A stretch of DNA of 52,715 nucleotides, taken from IMG/VR virus record IMGVR_UViG_3300034021_000533, positions 1 through 52,715 of that record. One strand, 5' to 3'. Below, piece by piece: positions 32,870 to 40,004 of this stretch (within the stretch, counting starts at the first letter, position 1; each line of letters opens with the position of its first letter). The position numbers and the translations under genes were made by a program. The notes below the pieces were generated by a model. The model worked only from the letters and a program-made list of their open reading frames with translations. It ran no database searches and had not been told where the DNA came from. The stretch comes from a virus.

Positions 32870-32881
32870 ACCATACACACT

Positions 32882-33763
32882 ATGCAAACAGGTATCATCT
32901 ACAGAAACACAGGAGAGCGTTCACGTGGTCAGATAGCGCACTATCACGGAAAGCCATCACCCCTGCATCACGGCAAGACTCCGCACAGGGCTGACATCGC
33001 AGGGCTCAAGAAAGCCGAACAGCGCAACGTGCTGCATTTTGACGGCAGCGAGTACAGCAGCAGGTTCACCATCGGCTTCGAGATTGAGAAAAACAGCCTA
33101 CACAGGGCAGCGGTGAAAGAGTATCCGCTCCTGTGCGGTTTCGAGCGTGACGGCTCGTGCGGTTACGAGGCGGTGACCCACATTTTGCCCCTCCTCCCTG
33201 CAGGTCAGTGGCGCAACAAGGTCTTCGACCTGTTCGTACAGGCTGAGAAGATTATTGATGACAGGTACAGCCCCTCAGACAAAAAATGTGGCGGTCACAT
33301 CACAGTGGCTGTGCAAGGGCTGACAGGTGACGAGCTCAGGGAGAAAATCCGCAAGAACTGCGGTATCATCCTCGCCCTGTTCCGTAAGCGGCTCGATAAC
33401 AGCTACTGCAATCACAACAGGAGGCTGCAGGGTAACAATGAGAGCAGCCACGCAGGTGGGTGGCATCACAAGTATCAGACAGCCCTCGTAAAGGGCAACA
33501 CGCTTGAGTTTCGCCTCCCCTCACGTGTCGAGAGTGTCAAGCAAATGATTCGCAGGTACGAGCTGTTTTACGAGGTGGTGAACTTTTCAATCAACAGCCC
33601 GAGCGGTAGCCACGATGCACTGCTCAAGCGCATCGACCCCATCATCCTGTCAATGTACAACGGAGACAGGGCTAAGGCTGACGAGGTGCTGCGCCTATCA
33701 AAGCATTTCCGCAAGTACATCATCACAGGGGAGAGACATCAGGACATCATCCCCTTTGTCTGA
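32882..33763 (+). CDS. Putative amidoligase (glutamine-synthetase fold)
   Basis: A 293-residue protein with the motifs of the amidoligase family, GS-fold enzymes that make amide bonds with ATP. Seen in order: FTIGFEIEK (62-70, the metal-binding GxExE-type strand), ERDGSCGYEAV (88-98), CGGHITV (136-142), RKRLDNSYC (168-176) and NTLEFRLPS (206-214). In other phages this family is found with GAT-II and GGCT proteins, as here (gene 35357-36457). The likely product is an amino-acid or peptide conjugate on protein or small molecule; the substrate is unknown. Coding is visibly richer in G+C than the structural block. Confidence 0.65.
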   Translation: MQTGIIYRNTGERSRGQIAHYHGKPSPLHHGKTPHRADIAGLKKAEQRNVLHFDGSEYSSRFTIGFEIEKNSLHRAAVKEYPLLCGFERDGSCGYEAVTHILPLLPAGQWRNKVFDLFVQAEKIIDDRYSPSDKKCGGHITVAVQGLTGDELREKIRKNCGIILALFRKRLDNSYCNHNRRLQGNNESSHAGGWHHKYQTALVKGNTLEFRLPSRVESVKQMIRRYELFYEVVNFSINSPSGSHDALLKRIDPIILSMYNGDRAKADEVLRLSKHFRKYIITGERHQDIIPFV

Positions 33764-33776
33764 GGGGAGAGGGGCG

Positions 33777-33792
33777 GTGTCTTCAAAGACAC
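33777..33792 (+). repeat. 16-bp inverted repeat, copy 4 (intergenic)
   Basis: GTGTCTTCAAAGACAC in the 109-base gap between the amidoligase gene and the next gene, 14 bases past the amidoligase stop. Confidence 0.9.
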
Positions 33793-33823
33793 TGCTCCTG
33801 CTGTCTCAGCGTGTGTGCGCTGA

Positions 33824-33847
33824 CTGACGAGCTCCAAAGAGCGAAAC
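33824..33847 (+). repeat. Leader repeat, copy A (CTGACGAGCT...AGCGAAAC)
   Basis: CTGACGAGCT, six bases, then AGCGAAAC lies 26 bases before the ATG at 33873. A second version is at 34107-34131 before the next gene. Confidence 0.5.
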
Positions 33848-33872
33848 AGCAAACCATAAAAATCTAAACACA

Positions 33873-34106
33873 ATGACAAAGCAAACCATCCTCACCATCA
33901 TCCTTGCCATCATCCCATCTTATCTGTCGCTGTTCTGTTCAGCGCAGGGGGCAACCATCCTGCTGTGCGCAACCACAATGATCGGGATTATCATCACAGG
34001 TGCGCTCAGTGACGAGCACAAACTGACGGACAAACTTCGCTTAGCGTGGATACTGCACTTGCTTAGTGTGTGCGGTGCGGTAGCCTTTCACAATATCGCA
34101 GGTTAA
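33873..34106 (+). CDS. Small membrane protein
   Basis: A 77-residue protein with three hydrophobic stretches: ILTIILAIIPSYLSLFC (about 6-22), ATILLCATTMIGIIITGAL (about 27-45) and AWILHLLSVCGAVAFHNIA (about 58-76). The short cytoplasmic parts are charged. Such proteins in early phage regions can be holins, superinfection-exclusion factors or toxins; nothing decides between them. It has no close neighbours of the lysis type. Confidence 0.5.
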   Translation: MTKQTILTIILAIIPSYLSLFCSAQGATILLCATTMIGIIITGALSDEHKLTDKLRLAWILHLLSVCGAVAFHNIAG

Positions 34107-34131
34107 CTGACGAGCTGTGAATCAGCGAAAC
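34107..34131 (+). repeat. Leader repeat, copy B
   Basis: CTGACGAGCT, seven bases, then AGCGAAAC, matching copy A upstream. It is directly followed by a hairpin and lies before the ATG at 34169. Confidence 0.5.
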
Positions 34132-34147
34132 GGGAGCTCGCTCCCGT
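34130..34147 (+). promoter_or_regulatory. RNA hairpin in the leader of the 34169 gene
   Basis: ACGGGAGC and GCTCCCGT form an 8-base perfect stem around TC (7 bp with a 4-base loop). There is no T run, so it is not a standard terminator; it may be an attenuator or mRNA-processing site. Confidence 0.4.
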
Positions 34148-34168
34148 CTTAACCAAATTGTAAGCACT

Positions 34169-34714
34169 ATGCGCAAAATCACAGAGCAAATCGTGCGCTC
34201 TTTCCTGAGAGGAGAGAATCGCACCATCGGCAACAGCCGGAGCGAGAACGGGTCGCTGTTCCTGTTCGACAATCGTATCGCTGAGTACAGAGGCAGCGAG
34301 TTATGGATAACCAACGCAGGGTGGACAAGCAATACCACAAAGGAGCGGCTCAACGCCCTTCCCGGGGTTCGCATCCATCAGCGCAGAGGCGAGTGGTATC
34401 TGAACGACATTGCGTGGGATGGTGGATGGGTTCACGTGGGGTCGTACACAGGCAGCGTGGATGAGGAGGTGGAATTTGATATGACAAGCAGGTGGATGGA
34501 CGCAGGGTACAGCAGACCAAATTATGCGGTGTTCCATACCCATAACGAAGCGGAGCTGAGCCAAATCGAGTTCATCCTGAACGAGGCAGGGATACCAAAT
34601 CGCAGACACGAGACAGACACAGATGGTCGGTGGCTGCCCAACCACTTCATCGTGGTGCTGCCTCAAGATATTGACAATTCAGTCGCATTAATCACTAAAA
34701 ATCTATACCAATGA
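34169..34714 (+). CDS. Uncharacterised two-domain phage protein
   Basis: A 181-residue protein. The first part, GNSRSENGSLFLFDNRIAEY, then WTSNTTKERLNALPGVRIHQ and WYLNDIAWDG, is a beta-rich module I recall from many phage hypothetical proteins. The second part, VFHTHNEAELSQIEFILNEA and GIPNRR, followed by DGRWLPNHFIVV, looks like a separate small domain. No catalytic residues stand out. It overlaps the next ATG by four bases (ATGA). Confidence 0.55.
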   Translation: MRKITEQIVRSFLRGENRTIGNSRSENGSLFLFDNRIAEYRGSELWITNAGWTSNTTKERLNALPGVRIHQRRGEWYLNDIAWDGGWVHVGSYTGSVDEEVEFDMTSRWMDAGYSRPNYAVFHTHNEAELSQIEFILNEAGIPNRRHETDTDGRWLPNHFIVVLPQDIDNSVALITKNLYQ

Positions 34715-35088
34715 TTAGAATCATCCGAGAGGCACGTATTGAGCATTGCACTGAGTACTCTCTCAACTTCGACACAGACAGAAACGGAGGCTATGCCTTC
34801 GACTGCAATCACAAAGGCGAGGTGTTTGATATATCACCCGAGGGTCAGCGCAACTATGAGCGCTGCCTGAGCGGTGAGGTCAAGACTATTCGCCCCCCAT
34901 ACATCAGAGAGCGCAACTACACAAAGCATACCTATGCGGTAGGTGAGTGCTACTGCGGTGCGCCTGTAGAGCTACAGCCCGACAGCGAAGGGCTGTGCTA
35001 TTGTCACTGCGGACAGGGCTATAACACAGCAGGACAGAGCATACGCCCACGCTCAGAGTGGGAGGAGAGATATGAGGATGACTATTAA
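34711..35088 (+). CDS. Small Cys-rich (zinc-ribbon-like) protein
   Basis: A 125-residue protein with beta-rich N-terminus (EYSLNFDTDRNGGYAFDCNH) and a C-terminal Cys cluster CYCG ... CYCHCG about 15 residues apart, ending in an acidic tail (ERYEDDY). The Cys pairs could bind zinc. It overlaps the gene before it by four bases. Function unknown. Confidence 0.5.
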   Translation: MIRIIREARIEHCTEYSLNFDTDRNGGYAFDCNHKGEVFDISPEGQRNYERCLSGEVKTIRPPYIRERNYTKHTYAVGECYCGAPVELQPDSEGLCYCHCGQGYNTAGQSIRPRSEWEERYEDDY

Positions 35089-35107
35089 TAAACCAAACCA
35101 AAGCAAT

Positions 35108-35266
35108 ATGGAGCGTGAGTTTTTATACAAAGTTTTCTATGGTAAGGTGCTCGTCAAAACTATAGTCGCCCACACAAGGTGGGAGGCAATTGAGTTAGTC
35201 TATAGCAGACTGATTGGCGAGTATCCTCACCTCATTCGGAGTCAGTTTAAGGCAAAAAGAATTTGA
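35108..35266 (+). CDS. Short unknown protein
   Basis: A 52-residue product starting MEREFLYKVFYGKVLVKTIV from the ATG at 35108, chosen because its leader is A-rich (CCAAAGCAAT); two further in-frame ATGs (35072, 35078) would start inside the previous gene. It ends overlapping the TTTG box of the next promoter. A small alpha/beta protein, family unknown. Confidence 0.45.
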   Translation: MEREFLYKVFYGKVLVKTIVAHTRWEAIELVYSRLIGEYPHLIRSQFKAKRI

Positions 35267-35292
35267 TATGTTCAGAAATTGTCGTATCTTTG
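35262..35292 (+). promoter_or_regulatory. Bacteroidota-type promoter before the GAT-II/GGCT gene
   Basis: TTTG (35262-35265), exactly 19 bases, then TATCTTTG (35285-35292), a consensus pair. A copy of the 16-bp inverted repeat lies between it and the gene, in the predicted 5' leader. Confidence 0.75.
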
Positions 35293-35320
35293 TCTATCTT
35301 TAGTTCATTAATCGGGTTCT

Positions 35321-35336
35321 GTGTCTTCAAAGACAC
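35321..35336 (+). repeat. 16-bp inverted repeat, copy 5 (promoter-proximal leader)
   Basis: GTGTCTTCAAAGACAC lies 28 bases past the -7 box and 20 bases before the ATG of the GAT-II/GGCT gene, a good place for an operator or an RNA-level control element. Confidence 0.9.
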
Positions 35337-35356
35337 TGCCCACAAACCTAAACACT

Positions 35357-36457
35357 ATGTGCGTAATCATTATCAAGCAACAGGGTCAGCGCCTACCCAA
35401 AGAGGTCGCAAAGACATCAGGCAGGGTCAATCCTCACGGACTCGGGGTCATTTGGATGGACACGTTTGAGATAACTTATCACAAGTCGAAAGACTACAAG
35501 GTGCTCGACACAGAGCGCCCTTTCATTGCCCACTTCAGGTACGCCACAGTGGGTGCAATCGGCATCGAGAACACGCACCCATTCCCCTGCGGTGCAAACA
35601 AAAATGAGTGGCTGATGATGAACGGCACAATCTATGGTAAGGGCAACAAGACTGAGTGTGACACGAAGGTGCTCGCTCGGGAGCTCGGCAACAAGCCACG
35701 CCACACGTGGAAGAAAGAGCTCGAGCAATACCCCTGCAGGTTCGTATCAGTCAACGTGCGTAATCGCAGCTACCAAATCTATAACAAAGAGCTGTGGGTT
35801 CAGAGGGATGGTATATGGTACAGCAAAGCCAACGTGCTCGAGGAGCATCTCGTGGCTGTCTATGGGACGCTCAAGAAGGGTCACGGCAACTACTATCATC
35901 ACCTGACTGAGAGCAAGTTCATCGGCAAGGGTGTAACCAAAGACAAGTATCCGCTCATCGTAGAGGGGCTGCCATATTTAATCGAGGAGAAGGGCAAGGG
36001 CTACAATGTAGAGGTCGAGGTGTTCAAGGTTGACGATGACACGTTCAAAGACCTTGATGCGCTTGAGGGGCATCCAAATTGGTATCAGCGTAAGCAGATA
36101 CCTGTCAAGCTAAAGGATGGCAAGGTTCTCACCTGTTGGGTGTACTTCAATCCGACCAAGACAAGCAAAGGTCGCAAGATGCACAAGTCGTACACAGGTC
36201 AGAGCTACCGGCAAGAGCCTGCGAAATCGTGGCAGCCTGCGTTCACATTTTGGGAGCCACAGCGCACAATTGACGAGCCGATAGTTGACGAGCTGCAGCT
36301 ACCTGACGACCAAGAGTTCACCGTAGCTGAGGAGTGCCCTGTCTGTATCAATTGTTTCAACGACCTTGAGCACGACTTCTATGGCAACTACTACTGCAAA
36401 GCCTGTGGTGAGTGGTTCAGTGAGAATGAAATCATTAAATTCGGATGCGCAAACTAA
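35357..36457 (+). CDS. Glutamine amidotransferase II - GGCT-like - zinc-ribbon fusion
   Basis: The start is the ATG at 35357, since it places Cys2 directly after Met, the nucleophile position of class II amidotransferases. The 366-residue protein has three parts. Residues 2-160 are GAT-II: HFRYAT (59-64), NTHPF (72-76), MNGTIYG (88-94). Residues 166-265 are GGCT-like: VAVYGTLKKGHGNY (167-180) and LDALEGHPNWYQR (233-245), with E237 in the catalytic-acid position. Residues 326-353 are a CPVC/CKAC zinc ribbon. GAT-II would release ammonia from glutamine, and GGCT cleaves gamma-glutamyl groups. Linkage with the amidoligase suggests one conjugation/deconjugation pathway. Confidence 0.7.
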   Translation: MCVIIIKQQGQRLPKEVAKTSGRVNPHGLGVIWMDTFEITYHKSKDYKVLDTERPFIAHFRYATVGAIGIENTHPFPCGANKNEWLMMNGTIYGKGNKTECDTKVLARELGNKPRHTWKKELEQYPCRFVSVNVRNRSYQIYNKELWVQRDGIWYSKANVLEEHLVAVYGTLKKGHGNYYHHLTESKFIGKGVTKDKYPLIVEGLPYLIEEKGKGYNVEVEVFKVDDDTFKDLDALEGHPNWYQRKQIPVKLKDGKVLTCWVYFNPTKTSKGRKMHKSYTGQSYRQEPAKSWQPAFTFWEPQRTIDEPIVDELQLPDDQEFTVAEECPVCINCFNDLEHDFYGNYYCKACGEWFSENEIIKFGCAN

Positions 36458-36462
36458 ATACT

Positions 36463-36654
36463 ATGGCACACATAATAATCCAAGAACAAGAAAACAGAAT
36501 GGTGAGAATCGACATCGAAGGAGAAGAGAAAGTACTTGCGTCTATCATAGCTTCGGCTATAATGAAAGACCCACACTTCGGTATCCTCGTGCTGTCGGCA
36601 CTTGCTGTAATCGCTGAAGAGCAAACTAAATTCCCTGACATAAACCCAAATTAA
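36463..36654 (+). CDS. Small unknown protein
   Basis: A 63-residue product starting MAHIIIQEQENRMVRIDIEG from the ATG at 36463, 5 bases after the GAT-II stop; a start at 36445 would begin inside that gene. The middle is hydrophobic (LASIIASAIMKD, FGILVLSALAVIAEE), which could be a short membrane or amphipathic helix. Function unknown. Confidence 0.45.
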   Translation: MAHIIIQEQENRMVRIDIEGEEKVLASIIASAIMKDPHFGILVLSALAVIAEEQTKFPDINPN

Positions 36655-36659
36655 AAGCT

Positions 36660-36860
36660 ATGACACAGCCAATGGACGAACAAGAAAGACTGATGCTAAT
36701 TCAGCATCTTATTGACAGACTTCTTTACCTTGAGGAAGAAAAGCGAAAGGAGTTCTTATCTTATCTCGATGCACTATACTGCGTGTATCCTATACCAAGA
36801 GAAATCAAATATGGTAAGGACGCTTTCATCGGTGCTGATAATTGTGACGAAAATTTTTAA
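36660..36860 (+). CDS. Small unknown helical protein
   Basis: A 66-residue protein starting MTQPMDEQERLMLIQHLIDR with Glu/Lys/Leu-rich helix and a later YCVYPIPREIKYGKDA segment. It begins 5 bases after the previous stop with an AAAAGCT-ATG leader. No domain recognised. Confidence 0.45.
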   Translation: MTQPMDEQERLMLIQHLIDRLLYLEEEKRKEFLSYLDALYCVYPIPREIKYGKDAFIGADNCDENF

Positions 36861-36863
36861 GCT

Positions 36864-37238
36864 ATGGAAAGACAATTACTTGAAGACATCTTTGTTACTG
36901 CCCTCGAAGGGGGCAGTAACTATTGGTATCACATCACCGCTGAGACCAATCAGAAAATCAGAAAGGCTGTGCCACGTAGTGAAGACCCTTACTTAGCAAC
37001 AGCTATGCTCACCGCAATTCTTGATCACGGAGTGAGCGTAGAGATACACGATGCTGAGAATCCCGACGAGGTTCTCGGGGTGCTGAGCTACGAGAGAATC
37101 AAAGAGCAGCTCGAAGACATCGACAGACACCTTGACTACAGATGGGCGCTTGAGGCGCACCAAGATGAGGTCGGAGATGCAGAGAGCGCAGACATCGTAT
37201 TCCAATACCTTGTAATGGGAGACGTATGGTTCTCGTAA
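36864..37238 (+). CDS. Conserved phage protein of unknown function
   Basis: A 124-residue protein with an N-terminal LLEDIFVTALEGGSNYWYHI segment that I recall from many phage hypothetical proteins, then TAMLTAILDHGVSVEIHDAE and an acidic end with IVFQYLVMGDVWFS. It begins 3 bases after the previous stop and overlaps the start of a zinc-ribbon gene. Function unknown. Confidence 0.55.
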   Translation: MERQLLEDIFVTALEGGSNYWYHITAETNQKIRKAVPRSEDPYLATAMLTAILDHGVSVEIHDAENPDEVLGVLSYERIKEQLEDIDRHLDYRWALEAHQDEVGDAESADIVFQYLVMGDVWFS

Positions 37239-37384
37239 CAGCCAAGTGGATACGCTGCATAGCGTGCAGACGTATGTTCACACAGACAATCTACAAGAGA
37301 AAGAAAAGTAAACCTGAGTGTCCACATTGTAAAAAGATTAATGATGATAGTTCAAACCATACACGAAATCCTAAATCCGTTTGA
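37226..37384 (+). CDS. Tiny zinc-ribbon protein (52 residues)
   Basis: The product has CIAC (residues 11-14) and CPHC (32-35) pairs with a very basic segment between (IYKRKKSK). It starts inside the last codons of the previous gene and overlaps the next gene by 44 bases. Compact four-Cys ribbons like this often bind nucleic acid or act as transcription modulators. Confidence 0.5.
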   Translation: MVLVTAKWIRCIACRRMFTQTIYKRKKSKPECPHCKKINDDSSNHTRNPKSV

Positions 37385-37571
37385 CGTGGAGACACCGCTC
37401 GGTACGGGCACAGCTCTGTTTCTGATAGCAGGTTCTATTCATTCCAATCCTCAGTTCATCGTACGACTTTACAATAGTGGAGCTGTACGGACTATTGACC
37501 AAACCGAAATCACTATCTACGGTAATCCAATGGACGGGCGTGGATGGGATATTAAATCAACCAATATATGA
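37341..37571 (+). CDS. Small conserved beta-rich phage protein
   Basis: A 76-residue protein, with PFDVETPLGTGTALFLIAGS and QTEITIYGNPMDGRGWDI. The GxGxALFLI and IxIYGNPM pattern recurs in short phage proteins near replication genes. The start overlaps the zinc ribbon gene, and the stop overlaps the next ATG. Function unknown. Confidence 0.5.
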   Translation: MMIVQTIHEILNPFDVETPLGTGTALFLIAGSIHSNPQFIVRLYNSGAVRTIDQTEITIYGNPMDGRGWDIKSTNI

Positions 37572-37711
37572 AACAGAGAATCAAACTACTCGGGGAGCTT
37601 CTTTACTTCTTCTTTATCGCAACACCGGTATTCCTGCTGACCATAACAGCAATATACGTGGGGTTCTTTTTCTACGATACCTATAACCTGATAAAAAAAA
37701 TTAGGAAATAG
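37568..37711 (+). CDS. Tiny membrane protein (47 residues)
   Basis: MKQRIKLLGELLYFFFIATP starts a single hydrophobic stretch of about 25 residues (LLYFFFIATPVFLLTITAIY) followed by VGFFFYDTYN and a basic tail. The ATG overlaps the stop of the previous gene (ATGA), indicating translational coupling. A small membrane protein of unknown role. Confidence 0.5.
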   Translation: MKQRIKLLGELLYFFFIATPVFLLTITAIYVGFFFYDTYNLIKKIRK

Positions 37712-37732
37712 AAAAGTTTTATACTAATTTTG
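37701..37732 (+). promoter_or_regulatory. Probable promoter before the 37756 gene
   Basis: TTAG (37701-37704), 20 bases, then TAATTTTG (37725-37732), close to the TTTG / TAnnTTTG consensus. The ATG is 23 bases further on. Confidence 0.5.
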
Positions 37733-37755
37733 TACCAAATCTAATCAAATTAACA

Positions 37756-37983
37756 ATGAAAAAAGAAACATTTATCAACAGCGGTCGCATCACAGACCTC
37801 AAGACATTCCTCAATTTAAGACCCAATGAAGCCCTGCAATTTGACTGCACAGATGTTGTGCTGTACGAGGATGGGCACTACATTCAGGTACTCAAGACCG
37901 GTCACTTCTTCTATGACGGTTTTGCTGACAAGAAATTGGATAATGTAGAAGAATTTATGTGGAAAAAAATTGACATTAATTAA
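37756..37983 (+). CDS. Small unknown protein
   Basis: A 75-residue protein with LKTFLNLRPNEALQFDCTDV and EDGHYIQVLKTGHFFYDGFA, a mixed alpha/beta layout. It sits behind its own promoter and an A-rich AATTAACA-ATG leader. Not recognised. Confidence 0.5.
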   Translation: MKKETFINSGRITDLKTFLNLRPNEALQFDCTDVVLYEDGHYIQVLKTGHFFYDGFADKKLDNVEEFMWKKIDIN

Positions 37984-38002
37984 ACAAATTAACTTATCTT
38001 AG
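37970..38002 (+). promoter_or_regulatory. Weak promoter before the DnaA-like gene
   Basis: TTG (37970-37972), 22 bases, then TATCTTAG (37995-38002). The -7 box is one base off TAnnTTTG, and the spacer is long. Confidence 0.35.
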
Positions 38003-38021
38003 CAGACCTAAATCAAATCAA

Positions 38022-38324
38022 ATGAAAAGTGACATCTTCTATCAGTACGTGGAGAGAATCACAGAGCTGTTCAGAATACAAAAAGAAGAGCTGTTCTCCA
38101 AATCAAAACGCAGAGACCTTGTCGATGCGAGATACTTGCTTTACTACCTATGCTACAAACGCCCGATGAGCCTGAGCTATATCCAAAAGTATATGAGCGA
38201 GAACGGCTACTTCATCCGGCACTCTTCAGTTATCTACGGTATCAACACCGTAATCGAAAGAGTGAAAGAGGACAGCGACTATATGCAAGTCGTTAAGGAC
38301 ATCGAGAAGGCTGTATTCATTTAA
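38022..38324 (+). CDS. DnaA domain IV-like DNA-binding protein
   Basis: A 100-residue protein. LVDARYLLYYLC, then SLSYIQKYMSENGYFIRHSS and VIYGINTVIERV match the layout of the DnaA C-terminal domain: a helix carrying the ARxxxxYL pattern, a helix-turn-helix, and the HSSVIYG turn in the place of DHTTV. It lacks the AAA+ part. It may mark the phage origin or adapt host DnaA. It starts the replication and recombination gene set. A second such protein lies at 44253-44789. Confidence 0.55.
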   Translation: MKSDIFYQYVERITELFRIQKEELFSKSKRRDLVDARYLLYYLCYKRPMSLSYIQKYMSENGYFIRHSSVIYGINTVIERVKEDSDYMQVVKDIEKAVFI

Positions 38325-38345
38325 CCAACACACATACCTAAAACT

Positions 38346-38966
38346 ATGGCAAACGAAAACAAATCCGTTTACGGTACGCTGTCGTCCATAAGCGTCAAGG
38401 ACAAGATCGAAAGGAAAGGCAACCTCGACTACCTGTCGTGGGCAAATGCTTGGTCAATGCTCAAGTCAAACTATCCTGATGCGCAGCGCATCGTGTACGA
38501 GAACTCAGATGGGATGAACTACTTTACAGATGGCACGAGCTGTTGGGTAAAGGTCGGCATCGTAGTGGGAGGCATCGAGCACATCGACTACCTGCCCATT
38601 ATGGACTTCAAGAACAATTCAATTCCTCTCGCAAAGCTCACGTCAACTGACGTAACCAAAGCAATTCAGCGAAGCACAGCCAAAGCAATCGCAATGCACG
38701 GACTCGGACTTTCTTTGTGGACGGGTGAAGACCTGCCTGAGATGGTGACTGAGTCTCCAAAGAAAGCTGCTGCTGAGAAATCCTCAGCTCCTGCTGTAGG
38801 CGCTGAGTTAATCGAACTCAAGAAGGGCACAGCCAATTGGGATGCGGTGGTGAAATATGTTGAGGCGAACAAGAAGCTCGGCATCGAGGCAATTGGGAAG
38901 CAGCTCATCCGCAAGTACAAAATTTCTCCTGCACTTAAAAAAGAAATCGCTGAACTATGCAAGTAA
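38346..38966 (+). CDS. Single-strand annealing protein (DUF1071 / Sak-like)
   Basis: A 206-residue protein. The core YLSWANAWSMLKSNYPDAQR, then DYLPIMDFKNNSIPLAKLTS and DVTKAIQRSTAKAIAMHGLG with LSLWTGEDLP match the DUF1071 (SSAP Sak-type) family, which anneals complementary strands in phage recombination. The gene overlaps the RecE-like exonuclease gene by 10 bases, the classical pairing of annealing protein and exonuclease. The C-terminal region is Lys-rich. Function is well supported by partner and motif. Confidence 0.75.
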   Translation: MANENKSVYGTLSSISVKDKIERKGNLDYLSWANAWSMLKSNYPDAQRIVYENSDGMNYFTDGTSCWVKVGIVVGGIEHIDYLPIMDFKNNSIPLAKLTSTDVTKAIQRSTAKAIAMHGLGLSLWTGEDLPEMVTESPKKAAAEKSSAPAVGAELIELKKGTANWDAVVKYVEANKKLGIEAIGKQLIRKYKISPALKKEIAELCK

Positions 38967-39688
38967 TCAACCAACTAAGAGACGACCACGAGTACTATCG
39001 TGGCGTGGGTAAAAACTACTTATCCAACTCAGACATCGGGGCGCTACTCACCAACCCTAAAGCGTTTCGTCAAGACAGAGAAGACAACAAGAGCTTTGCC
39101 GAAGGCAGGCTCTTTCATCAGCTCCTTCTTGAGCCTGAGAAGGTGGACAAGGTGACGAGCGTTGACGTGAGCAGTCGCAACACCAAAGAGTATAAGAAAT
39201 TCGTTGAAGAGAATGGGCTTGACTTTGCACTACTGACCAAGGAGGTGGAGGAAGTCCACAACCTTGTGGCTGTAATCAAATCGAACATTGCTTTCTACGA
39301 TGACATCTATGCTGATGGTAACGTGTACGAGGAGCCGGCAATCGGTACAATCAAAGGCGTGGAATGGAAGGGAAAGGCTGACATCGTAACGGCTGACTGC
39401 ATCATCGACCTGAAGACTACGAGCGACATCAATAAGTTTAAGTGGAGCGCCAAGGCGTATCACTACGACTCTCAGTGCTACATCTATCAGCAGTTATTCG
39501 GTAAGCCTCTTGTCTTCTACGCAATCGACAAGGAGACAGCGCAGCTCGGAATCTTTAGACCCACTGAGAACTTCATCAGAGGTGGCGAACTCAAAGTTGA
39601 TCGGGCTATCGAGGTCTATCACAAGTACTTCGGACCGAACGCAACCGAGGATATTGACAACCATTATATTGACGAAACATTAGATTAA
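38957..39688 (+). CDS. RecE-like exonuclease (PD-(D/E)xK)
   Basis: A 243-residue nuclease. FAEGRLFHQLLLEPEKV at about 46-62 and WKGKADIVTADCIIDLKTTS (about 136-155) give the D-x(n)-DxK core; AKAYHYDSQCYIYQQLF follows, as in the PDDEXK-like domain of exodeoxyribonuclease 8. It would resect double-stranded ends so that the annealing protein can act. It overlaps that gene by 10 bases and is followed by an SSB-like gene. Confidence 0.75.
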   Translation: MQVINQLRDDHEYYRGVGKNYLSNSDIGALLTNPKAFRQDREDNKSFAEGRLFHQLLLEPEKVDKVTSVDVSSRNTKEYKKFVEENGLDFALLTKEVEEVHNLVAVIKSNIAFYDDIYADGNVYEEPAIGTIKGVEWKGKADIVTADCIIDLKTTSDINKFKWSAKAYHYDSQCYIYQQLFGKPLVFYAIDKETAQLGIFRPTENFIRGGELKVDRAIEVYHKYFGPNATEDIDNHYIDETLD

Positions 39689-39699
39689 ACCCTACAATT

Positions 39700-39996
39700 A
39701 TGTCTGAACAGCAACAAGAAAGAATCTTTGCCGATGGTTTTATCATCAAGCGCAGAGACAATGCACCTGAATTTGTAATCGCAAACATCAGTGTAAAAGT
39801 GGACGAGGCTATTGCCTTTCTCCGCAAGTACGAGAAGAACGGATGGGTAAACCTAAACGCTAAGACCGGAAGGTCAGGTAATCCCTACATCGAGCTCGAC
39901 ACCTTCGAGCCAAAGGGTAAGGGTAGTGCTAAGCCAAAAGCAGCAGCACCTGAGCCTGCCTCTGAGCCGGAGGAAGATGGAGACCTACCCTTCTAA
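39700..39996 (+). CDS. Single-stranded DNA-binding-type protein
   Basis: A 98-residue protein. A beta-rich core (FADGFIIKRRDNAPEFVIAN, then KNGWVNLNAKTGRSGNPYIE) is followed by a flexible Ala/Pro/Glu region and an acidic tip ending DGDLPF, the pattern of SSB C-termini that dock partner proteins. The core is shorter than bacterial SSB and may be a different OB-type fold. It follows the exonuclease closely and ends at a strong terminator. The SSB role is inferred from the tip and the neighbours. Confidence 0.65.
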   Translation: MSEQQQERIFADGFIIKRRDNAPEFVIANISVKVDEAIAFLRKYEKNGWVNLNAKTGRSGNPYIELDTFEPKGKGSAKPKAAAPEPASEPEEDGDLPF

Positions 39997-40004
39997 ACCA
40001 AACT

